A stretch of DNA of 8,132 bases from Lachnospiraceae bacterium (GTDB lineage: Bacteria; Bacillota; Clostridia; Lachnospirales; Lachnospiraceae), in NCBI GenBank assembly GCA_900759225.1, contig CAAEUM010000104.1:1-8132 (forward strand), given 5' to 3'. The translations under genes and the position numbers were made by a program. Shown piece after piece: positions 1 to 4,789 of the stretch. The notes beneath the pieces are model-generated. The model did not search any database and was not told the origin of the DNA. It saw only the letters and a program-made list of their open reading frames with translations. How positions within the stretch are numbered: the first letter of the stretch is position 1; each line of letters begins with the position of its first letter.

Positions 1-6
1 AACAGA

Positions 7-41
7 CAAACGCTTATGAAAGCAAGCTTTCAACGTGTTTG
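7..41. other. Imperfect hairpin at window edge
   Basis: The inner arms TGAAAGC (17-23) and GCTTTCA (26-32) pair perfectly, and the outer arms CAAAC (7-11) and GTTTG (37-41) pair around an internal loop. It may be the middle of a longer copy of the GTAACAG palindromic element (see 51-74) or the 3' hairpin of a gene lying before the window. There is no clear T-run, so a terminator is not well supported. Confidence 0.4.
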
Positions 42-50
42 CCCGTTTAA

Positions 51-74
51 ATCTTCGCATGGCTGAACTGTTAT
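51..74 (-). repeat. Third copy, one end visible, of the GTAACAG palindromic element
   Basis: The reverse complement of 51-73 is identical over 23 bases to 1720-1742, which is the left arm plus loop of the complete element downstream. The outermost base differs: the end reads ATAACAG instead of GTAACAG. No matching second arm lies directly to the left. However, the window itself begins with AACAG, which could be the other terminus of a longer (about 76 bp) relative if the two preceding bases are GT. Whether this is a solo end or a longer element cannot be settled here. Confidence 0.7.
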
Positions 75-118
75 CATTTATTATAATTGTATCTGGAAAA
101 AATTGCAATGAAAAGGTA

Positions 119-148
119 GTGACAAATGGAAATCCCCCATGCTATACT
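119..148 (+). promoter_or_regulatory. Probable sigma-A promoter for the CPBP/glycosyltransferase unit
   Basis: A -35 box GTGACA (119-124) is followed after 18 bases by an extended -10, TGC plus TATACT (143-148). Transcription would start near 155. This supports the downstream translation start at 200 rather than the earlier in-frame ATG codons, which lie upstream of or inside the promoter. Confidence 0.5.
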
Positions 149-199
149 GAAAGGAAACAAGGGAACAAAAAGCAGGAGAGAAGAGGCAGGCGTTTGGGA

Positions 200-652
200 A
201 TGAAGCAGTCGGGGATTTTTCCGGCCGGAAGGCTGGTATATATGGCGGCGGCAGCGGCGGCAGCAATAGCAGGAAATATCCTGATCCGCCTGCTCCCATG
301 GCCTGTATGGATGGGACAGGCTTATGCTGAAGGCATTGGCCTTGGGGCTATGGAGATCCAAAAGGTCCTTCTTCTCACACTGGTGCTGGCCCCGCTTTTT
401 GAGGAGGCGCTGTTTCGGTGGGGGATTTTCGGTTGGCTTTGTCCAAGGATGGGATTCTTTGCGGCAGCCCTGCTTTCTTCCCTGGCCTTTGGGCTTTACC
501 ATGGAAACCTGATTCAGGGGATTTACGCTTTTATCCTTGGCATGGTGCTGGCCTGGGGCTATGAGGGAAACCGGGGGCGTCATCCCTACGGAATGGCGGT
601 GATGATGCATGGGCTGGCAAATCTGTCAGCGATCGCTGTGTTTGGCCTGTAA
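200..652 (+). CDS. Small CPBP-family intramembrane protease-like protein
   Basis: A 150-residue hydrophobic protein with the CPBP (Abi, Rce1-like) motifs in order: EEALFR with Glu68-Glu69 and Arg73, then FGLYH with Phe97 and His101, and a third motif HGLAN with His137 and Asn141. In characterised Rce1-type members these Glu and His residues form the active site within the membrane. Bacterial members are linked to prenyl-protein-type proteolysis, bacteriocin immunity or membrane-protein processing, but the substrate here cannot be predicted. There are about four hydrophobic segments, fewer than in full-length members, so this is a minimal version with the catalytic core intact. An alanine run occupies residues 16-22. 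Start: the frame is open from base 35, but the N-terminal part is hydrophilic and overlaps the promoter; ATG 200 follows a purine-rich GAGGCAGG. ATG 242 is an alternative. A glycosyltransferase follows after 44 bases, so the two are probably co-transcribed. Confidence 0.8.
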   Translation: MKQSGIFPAGRLVYMAAAAAAAIAGNILIRLLPWPVWMGQAYAEGIGLGAMEIQKVLLLTLVLAPLFEEALFRWGIFGWLCPRMGFFAAALLSSLAFGLYHGNLIQGIYAFILGMVLAWGYEGNRGRHPYGMAVMMHGLANLSAIAVFGL

Positions 653-696
653 AGGGGCGGTTTGGGAAAGATGCTTTGCAGTGAAAGGAGATTATC

Positions 697-1716
697 GTGA
701 AATTATTATCGGTAGCAATTCCATGCTATAATTCAGAGGCTTATATGGAGCACTGTATACAGACCCTTTTGACAGGGGGAGAGGAAGTGGAAATCCTGAT
801 CGTGGACGATGGTTCCACGAAGGACAGGACTCCGGAGATCGCAGATTATTATGAGAAGACATACCCTACTATCTGCAGGGCGATCCATCAGGAAAATGGA
901 GGCCATGGGGAAGCAGTGAATGCAGGGCTTCGGAATGCCACCGGAATCTTCTTTAAGGTAGTGGACAGTGATGACTGGGTCAATGAGGAGGCTTACCGCA
1001 AGGTCCTTGATACCCTGCGCAAGTTTGTTTATGGGCAGGACAGCCTTGATATGCTTATCAGCAACTTTGTTTACGAAAAAGAGGGTGCAAAGCGTAAAAA
1101 AGTTATGAAGTATCATACGGCATTTCCTACGGATTGTGTGTTCACCTGGAGTGATGTGAAGTTTTTTATGACAGGGCAGTACCTTCTTATGCACTCTGTT
1201 ATTTACAGGACACAGCTTCTGCGGGACTGCGGCCTGGAGCTTCCAAAGCATACATTCTATGTAGATAATATTTTTGTATACCAGCCTCTTCCTCATGTGA
1301 AGAACATGTATTATCTGGATGTGAATTTCTACCGGTACTACATAGGACGCCAGGATCAGTCAGTCAATGAAACCGTCATGATTGGCCGTATTGACCAGCA
1401 GCTGCGGGTTACAAAGCTGATGCTGGGTTACTATGATGTTACGAAGCTGACAAACAGGAAGCTGCGCCATTATATGGTACAGTATCTGGAAATTATGATG
1501 ACTGTGTGCTCTGTCCTTGCAATTAAGTCAGGGACGGAAGAAAACCTGGAGAAGAAAAAGGAGCTGTGGGAGTATCTGAAGAGACAGAATTTTAAGCTGT
1601 ATCTGAGGCTGCGTATGGGATTTTTAGGGCAGGGCTGCAACCTCCCGGGAAAAGGCGGAAGGGAGCTTTTGATCTTAGGATATAAGATCACACAGAAGTT
1701 TTATGGGTTTAATTAA
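697..1716 (+). CDS. Family 2 glycosyltransferase (GT-A fold)
   Basis: A 339-residue protein that opens with the GT2 signature: SVAIPCYNSEAYM at residues 5-17, VDDGS at 36-40, and the metal/nucleotide-sugar motif DSDDW at 90-94. It should transfer a sugar from a nucleotide donor to a cell-surface acceptor (glycolipid, exopolysaccharide or teichoic-acid-type polymer). Donor and acceptor cannot be read from sequence. No transmembrane segment is evident, so it probably acts at the cytoplasmic membrane face. The C-terminal half (from about residue 200) contains YYIGRQDQSVNE and is helical and basic. Start: GTG 697, preceded by AAAGGAG (684-690) with 6 bases of spacing. It follows the CPBP gene with no terminator between. 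The stop codon (1714-1716) lies inside the left 8-bp direct repeat of a small mobile-looking palindrome, so the insertion abuts the gene without changing its protein. Confidence 0.9.
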   Translation: MKLLSVAIPCYNSEAYMEHCIQTLLTGGEEVEILIVDDGSTKDRTPEIADYYEKTYPTICRAIHQENGGHGEAVNAGLRNATGIFFKVVDSDDWVNEEAYRKVLDTLRKFVYGQDSLDMLISNFVYEKEGAKRKKVMKYHTAFPTDCVFTWSDVKFFMTGQYLLMHSVIYRTQLLRDCGLELPKHTFYVDNIFVYQPLPHVKNMYYLDVNFYRYYIGRQDQSVNETVMIGRIDQQLRVTKLMLGYYDVTKLTNRKLRHYMVQYLEIMMTVCSVLAIKSGTEENLEKKKELWEYLKRQNFKLYLRLRMGFLGQGCNLPGKGGRELLILGYKITQKFYGFN

Positions 1717-1768
1717 AAGTAACAGTTCAGCCATGCGAAGATGCATGGCTGAACTGTTACAATTAAAA
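1711..1768. mobile_element. Miniature palindromic element (42 bp) with 8-bp direct repeats
   Basis: The core 1719-1760 is a perfect palindrome: two 18-base arms (GTAACAGTTCAGCCATGC and its reverse complement) around the loop GAAGAT. It is flanked on both sides by AATTAAAA (1711-1718 and 1761-1768), a perfect 8-bp direct repeat of the kind left by transposition. The left repeat contains the last sense codon and stop codon of the glycosyltransferase; the right repeat abuts the terminator and forms part of the T-run read on the minus strand. It encodes nothing. From established knowledge, IS66-family elements have termini starting GTAA and make 8-bp duplications, so an IS66-type transposase is a reasonable candidate source. 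That link is inference. Confidence 0.75.
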
Positions 1769-1770
1769 AG

Positions 1771-1820
1771 AATGCCGCGGAACATGTAAGGCTTGGGCCT
1801 TGACGATGTTTCGCGGCATT
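1771..1820. terminator. Bidirectional intrinsic terminator between convergent genes
   Basis: Outer arms AATGCCGCG (1771-1779) and CGCGGCATT (1812-1820) pair, the stem continues with AACAT/ATGTT, and an inner stem AAGGC/GCCTT closes on TTGG. On the minus strand the hairpin is followed by CTTTTTAATT, a good T-run for ending the PAP2 transcript. On the plus strand the run is weaker (TTTGTTTA). Confidence 0.8.
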
Positions 1821-1823
1821 TGT

Positions 1824-2489
1824 TTACTCCAGGACTTTTTCTGTAACCTTTTTATTTTGTGTGGACCAGCTGAAGCCGTATACGATCCCGTACATGATGT
1901 AGGAAAGGATAATGGCGCCGGCAACATCCACAACGGAATGCTGTTTTAAAAATACAGTAGATAAAATAATGGAAACAGCCAGCACAGCAGATGCTGCCTT
2001 AAGCCCATGGCGGTTTTTAAAATAATCGCTTTTCAGAATGGCGATATGGGTACCGATCGAGTTGTACACATGGATGCTGGGGAATACATTGGTGCAGGTA
2101 TCCGTCTGATACAGGGCAGCCACTGCGGCGGAGAAAATATTTTTATCCGGGTCAATGGCAGGGCGGAAGTCTGTTCCATTTCTGTAAAAGGTGCAGACGA
2201 TCAGGAAGATCGTCATTCCGGAAAAGAGGAATGCGCACATCCGGTAAAAATCCTCCTTATTCTTAAACAGAAAGAAGAGAAGCACACCGGCTACATATAA
2301 AAACCAGAGCATGTAGGGGATGATAAAATATTCGTTAAAGGGAATGTAATCATCCATTGGTGCGTGGATAATATGGTAGTTCTGAGTTACAGTTTTTTCC
2401 AGGTACACAAACCAGGGAAGATAAATAAAACCATAGGACAAAACCCACATATGTTTATACTTTTTAAAAAATTCTTTGAGTTTGTTCAT
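1824..2489 (-). CDS. PAP2-superfamily membrane phosphatase/phosphotransferase, Aur1-like
   Basis: A 221-residue integral membrane protein with about six hydrophobic segments. PAP2 motifs are visible in degenerate form: FRP at residues 108-110, PSIH at 137-140 (classical PSGH) and KQHSVVDV at 182-189, with His184 and Asp188 as the likely nucleophile/acid pair. The Ser-Arg usually preceding the last motif is not present (STVFLKQH), as in the inositolphosphotransferase (Aur1-like) branch. The family dephosphorylates or transfers phospho-groups on lipids such as phosphatidate, undecaprenyl pyrophosphate or phosphoinositides; the substrate here is unknown. Start ATG at 2489 has AAAGG at the proper distance upstream. 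It is transcribed towards the glycosyltransferase and shares a terminator with it. The upstream region has an extended -10 promoter and three TTAACA-like repeats suggestive of phosphate control. Confidence 0.85.
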   Translation of the reverse strand: MNKLKEFFKKYKHMWVLSYGFIYLPWFVYLEKTVTQNYHIIHAPMDDYIPFNEYFIIPYMLWFLYVAGVLLFFLFKNKEDFYRMCAFLFSGMTIFLIVCTFYRNGTDFRPAIDPDKNIFSAAVAALYQTDTCTNVFPSIHVYNSIGTHIAILKSDYFKNRHGLKAASAVLAVSIILSTVFLKQHSVVDVAGAIILSYIMYGIVYGFSWSTQNKKVTEKVLE

Positions 2490-2523
2490 ACAACCAGCCT
2501 TTCTTATAGAAAGAAACCAACAT

Positions 2524-2553
2524 TTGACATGAATGTAAAGATTGTGTTAAGAT
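2524..2553 (+). promoter_or_regulatory. Candidate distal promoter reading toward rpiR
   Basis: TTGACA (2524-2529), 18 bases, TAAGAT (2548-2553). A transcript from near 2560 would have a leader of about 200 bases before the regulator start at 2764. The same bases overlap the candidate Pho-box on the other strand, so only one reading may be functional. Confidence 0.4.
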
Positions 2554-2561
2554 TACGTTAA
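2534..2561 (-). promoter_or_regulatory. Candidate PhoP box: three 11-bp-spaced TTAACA-like repeats
   Basis: Read on the minus strand: TTAACG (2561-2556), TTAACA (2550-2545), TTTACA (2539-2534), each start exactly 11 bases from the next. The spacers of the first two, TAATC and CAATC, are also nearly identical. In Bacillus the response regulator PhoP binds TT(A/C/T)A(C/T)A-type direct repeats at this periodicity. The box lies 45-72 bases upstream of the PAP2 start codon. TTAACA could also serve as a -35 with TCAAAT (2527-2522) 17 bases on. No PhoP gene is in the window, so this is a pattern match only. Confidence 0.4.
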
Positions 2562-2763
2562 TACTTTAGGGAATTATAGCACAGTGGAATTGTAAAAACA
2601 AGGGAGGACATAAAAACTTAATAAAGCTTCACAAAGCGGTACACAGTCTTTAGAAAAGCTTTAGAAAGAGAAGCACATAGTTTGATCCGAATCCCTTTTA
2701 TTTTCCAGTTTGCTGTGATATATTTAGATGAAAACAACTTACATGAAAGCAATGGAGTATGAC
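2562..2763. other. Leader region upstream of rpiR
   Basis: No gene is seen here. It holds an SD-like AGGGAGG (2601-2607) with no usable start codon or reading frame behind it. It also holds a short tandem similarity with CTTTAGAAA repeated 11 bases apart (around 2649-2668), and a second candidate promoter (TTTTAT 2696-2701, 17 bases, TATATT 2719-2724 with extended-10 TG at 2716-2717). The last promoter would start near 2731 and suits the rpiR start at 2764. Confidence 0.4.
2573..2601 (-). promoter_or_regulatory. Extended -10 promoter for the PAP2 gene
   Basis: On the minus strand: TTGTTT (2601-2596), 17 bases, then TATAAT (2578-2573) with the extended -10 dinucleotide TG one base before it. 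The -10 matches consensus fully. Transcription would start near 2566, leaving a leader of about 77 bases that contains the TTAACA-type repeats. Confidence 0.55.
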
Positions 2764-3618
2764 ATGAACGAAGCACAAAGCGCTCTGGGAGTTATCTGCT
2801 CCTCCTATGACCATTTTTTTGAAGCAGAGAAAAAAATTGCAGATTATATTATTGCCAATAAATCCCAGGTTGTGGATATGACAGTGGGCGAGCTGGCCCG
2901 GGCCAGCGGGGCCAGTGATGCCACGGTTTCCCGTTTCTGCAGAAGATGCGGCTTCAAGGGGTTCCAGAATTTGAAGCTGGCTCTTGCAAGAGAGATCCTG
3001 GAGGAGGAAAGAAGAAATCTGGATGTAACAAATGATATTGACAGGCATAATCTCCCCCAGTCATTGGAAAATATTCTTGCAAACAAGATAGCGGAGCTGA
3101 CGGAAACGGTTCATATGATGAATACGGAAAATCTTGAAAAGATCCTGTGCCTGCTGGAAAATGCCCGTATGGTGCAGCTGGCGGCTGTAGGGAATACGAT
3201 TCCGGTTGCTCTGGACGGAGCCTTTAAGCTGAACCAGCTTGGCATTGCTGCAGTAGCCGGTACGATCTGGGAAAGCCAGGCTGCCTATACCTTTAACCTG
3301 GGGCCGGAGGATGTGGTGATCATTATTTCAAATTCCGGCTCCTCCAAACGTCTGGAGCTTTTAGCACAGGGCGCAAAGGAAAATGGCGCTGCAACGATCC
3401 TGATCACAAACAATCCGGCTTCGCCTCTGGCCTCTATTTGTGACTATAAGCTGGTGACAGCAACCAGGGAAAAGCTTCTGACGGAGGAATTCTGGTTTTC
3501 AAGGGTGTCTGCAACTGCTGTGATCGAGATCCTCTATCTGCTCCTTATGTCAGGAAAAGAGGGCTCGCTGGAGCATATCCGCCGCCATGAAAGGGCATTG
3601 TCTCCGGATAAAAGATAA
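2764..3618 (+). CDS. MurR/RpiR-family transcriptional regulator (HTH plus SIS domain)
   Basis: A 284-residue DNA-binding regulator. Residues 1-80 form the RpiR-type helix-turn-helix, with TVGELARASGASDATVSRFC (40-59) as the recognition unit. Residues about 120-255 form a SIS domain with AVGNTIPVALD (141-151) and the sugar-phosphate-binding loop ISNSGSS (188-194). Family members respond to sugar phosphates. Its position directly before fruK-fruA makes fructose 1-phosphate or a related hexose phosphate the likely effector; this is inference from context, since fructose operons are more often linked to DeoR- or LacI-type regulators. Start: ATG 2764 has GGAG (2754-2757) six bases upstream, whereas the longer frame from ATG 2728 has no ribosome binding site, so 2764 is preferred. 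It has its own terminator before the fruK promoter, so it can be expressed separately. Confidence 0.88.
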   Translation: MNEAQSALGVICSSYDHFFEAEKKIADYIIANKSQVVDMTVGELARASGASDATVSRFCRRCGFKGFQNLKLALAREILEEERRNLDVTNDIDRHNLPQSLENILANKIAELTETVHMMNTENLEKILCLLENARMVQLAAVGNTIPVALDGAFKLNQLGIAAVAGTIWESQAAYTFNLGPEDVVIIISNSGSSKRLELLAQGAKENGAATILITNNPASPLASICDYKLVTATREKLLTEEFWFSRVSATAVIEILYLLLMSGKEGSLEHIRRHERALSPDKR

Positions 3619-3624
3619 TATATA

Positions 3625-3686
3625 TGCAATTTGTAACAGTTCAGCCAGGGGGTATTTTCTCACCCTCTGACCTGTTACTGCAATTT
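3625..3686. mobile_element. Second miniature palindromic element (46 bp) with 8-bp direct repeats
   Basis: The core 3633-3678 starts GTAACAGTTCAGCCA and ends GACCTGTTAC, giving imperfect inverted ends (11 of the outer 12 bases pair) around a different centre from the copy at 1719-1760. It lies between perfect direct repeats TGCAATTT (3625-3632 and 3679-3686). The unlike flanking repeats of the two copies, each duplicated exactly, argue for independent insertions. It sits 6 bases after the rpiR stop, ahead of that gene's terminator, and has no coding content. Confidence 0.75.
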
Positions 3687-3696
3687 ATGCATGGGA

Positions 3697-3730
3697 GGAC
3701 CGTCATAACATTGTTATGGACGGTTCTTTT
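3697..3730 (+). terminator. Intrinsic terminator of rpiR
   Basis: GGACCGTC (3697-3704) pairs with GACGGTTC (3719-3726), including one G-T pair. The stem continues with ATAAC/GTTAT and one bulged G. TTTT follows at 3727-3730, then more T-rich sequence. It separates the regulator from the fruK promoter. Confidence 0.8.
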
Positions 3731-3771
3731 CATTTTATAACGCAGGGAGCAGCAGCTGTAAAGAAAATAAA

Positions 3772-3817
3772 TTTCGTAATAAATATATTGACGAAACATA
3801 TATATCATACTATGATA
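3772..3817. promoter_or_regulatory. Two candidate operators overlapping the fruK promoter
   Basis: First, the inverted repeat TTTCGT (3772-3777) and ACGAAA (3791-3796), 13 bases apart, covers the -35 box. Second, the perfect palindrome TATCATA-C-TATGATA (3803-3817) covers the -10 box. Either would block RNA polymerase when bound. The adjacent RpiR protein is the natural candidate. Neither site is seen again upstream of rpiR, so autoregulation through the same site is not supported. Confidence 0.4.
3788..3816 (+). promoter_or_regulatory. fruK-fruA promoter
   Basis: TTGACG (3788-3793), exactly 17 bases, TATGAT (3811-3816), each one base off consensus. Transcription would start near 3823, giving a leader of about 43 bases. 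The surrounding DNA is strongly AT-rich. Confidence 0.75.
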
Positions 3818-3865
3818 GGATATAGAAGAGAAATAAAATTTCATGGAAGGGGAATGACAAGAACT

Positions 3866-4786
3866 ATGATTTACACAGTAACATTAAATCCGGCGCTCGA
3901 TTATGTGATAACGGTAAATCATTTTGCTCAGGGAAAGGTAAACCGCACAGCCAGTGAGGCCATTGTCTACGGGGGAAAAGGCATCAATGTATCGGCACTT
4001 CTGGCAGCCCTGGGATTTGAGAGTGTAGCCCTTGGCTTTGTGGCTGGTTTTACCGGGGAAGAAATACGCCGCGGTGTAAAAACCCTGGGATTTGCTTCAG
4101 ACTTTATTACAGTAAAAAAGGGAATGTCCCGCATTAATGTGAAAATGAGGTCGGATGAGGAAACAGAGATTAACGGTGCAGGGCCTGTCATTGAGGCGGA
4201 GGATGTAAATGCGCTTATGGAAAAGCTGAGCTTTCTGGATACCGGGGATGTGCTGGTGCTTTCCGGCAGTATACCGGCTGCAGTGGACAGTGATATTTAC
4301 CGGCGCATTATGGCAATGCTGAAGGGCCGGGGAGTGCTGACTGTGGTAGATGCGGAAAAAAAGCTTCTGGAAGAGGTGCTGGAGTACAGGCCATTTTTGA
4401 TCAAGCCTAATAAGCAGGAGCTGGGGCAGATGTTCAACCGGGAATTTACAGACGAATCAGAGATGATTGACTGCGCAAGGCAGCTTCAGAAGCGGGGCGC
4501 TGTCAATGTTCTGGTATCTATGGCGGGGGACGGAGCAATCTTGATCTCCGAGGATGGAGAGGTGTTCCGCCAGGATGTGTGTAAGGGAAAGGTAGTTAAT
4601 TCTGTAGGGGCAGGGGATTCCATGGTGGGAGGCTTTCTGGCAGGATATCTGGAAACCGGGGATTACGCCTATGCGCTGCGCCTTGGAACGGCCTGCGGCG
4701 GCGCCACTGCATTTTCAAAGGGGATTGGCACAAGGGAAGAAATTGAGAGGTTGTTTGAAGAATTAAACCAGGTTGGAGGAAAATAA
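3866..4786 (+). CDS. fruK: 1-Phosphofructokinase
   Basis: A 306-residue PfkB-family sugar kinase that phosphorylates fructose 1-phosphate to fructose 1,6-bisphosphate with ATP in the cytoplasm. It begins MIYTVTLNPALDY, typical of 1-phosphofructokinases/tagatose-6-phosphate kinases. The N-terminal PfkB signature GGKGIN is at residues 36-41, and the C-terminal signature VGAGDSMVGG has the catalytic base Asp251. Length matches the family. Start: ATG 3866 gives the family N-terminus, with GGAAGGGG (3845-3852) rather far upstream; ATG 3854, four codons earlier, is in frame but almost touches that site. The open frame extends back to 3716 but crosses the promoter and is discounted. The stop is three bases before fruA, and the partner transporter makes fructose 1-phosphate, which settles FruK over LacC. 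Confidence 0.95.
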   Translation: MIYTVTLNPALDYVITVNHFAQGKVNRTASEAIVYGGKGINVSALLAALGFESVALGFVAGFTGEEIRRGVKTLGFASDFITVKKGMSRINVKMRSDEETEINGAGPVIEAEDVNALMEKLSFLDTGDVLVLSGSIPAAVDSDIYRRIMAMLKGRGVLTVVDAEKKLLEEVLEYRPFLIKPNKQELGQMFNREFTDESEMIDCARQLQKRGAVNVLVSMAGDGAILISEDGEVFRQDVCKGKVVNSVGAGDSMVGGFLAGYLETGDYAYALRLGTACGGATAFSKGIGTREEIERLFEELNQVGGK

Positions 4787-4789
4787 GGT

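Noticed and set aside
35..199. N-terminal extension of the CPBP gene from ATG 35
   Set aside because: The stretch is hydrophilic, overlaps the repeat copy and the promoter at 119-148, and has no ribosome binding site at 35.
74..610. Minus-strand 178-codon open frame opposite the CPBP gene
   Set aside because: His/Pro/Arg-rich composition with no motif; it is the antisense shadow of a gene with intact catalytic motifs.
1719..1760. Palindrome as a simple intrinsic terminator for the glycosyltransferase
   Set aside because: The stem is perfect but no T-run follows on either strand (AATTAAAA on the plus side, AATTTTA-type only weakly on the other). A separate good terminator lies next to it, and the flanking 8-bp repeats are better explained by insertion.
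2601..2621. Small gene after the SD-like AGGGAGG in the rpiR leader
   Set aside because: Only ATA follows at suitable distance and the frame stops after three codons.
2632..2648. Catabolite-repression (cre) site around GCGGTACAC
   Set aside because: It misses several fixed positions of the cre consensus on both sides of the central CG.
2728..2763. Earlier ATG start for rpiR
   Set aside because: In frame but without a ribosome binding site, and it lies upstream of the likely transcription start of the proximal promoter. ATG 2764 has GGAG at ideal spacing.
3716..3865. Long N-terminal extension of fruK
   Set aside because: It would start inside the rpiR terminator and run through the -35/-10 boxes. 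The family N-terminus MIYTVTLNPALD begins at 3866.
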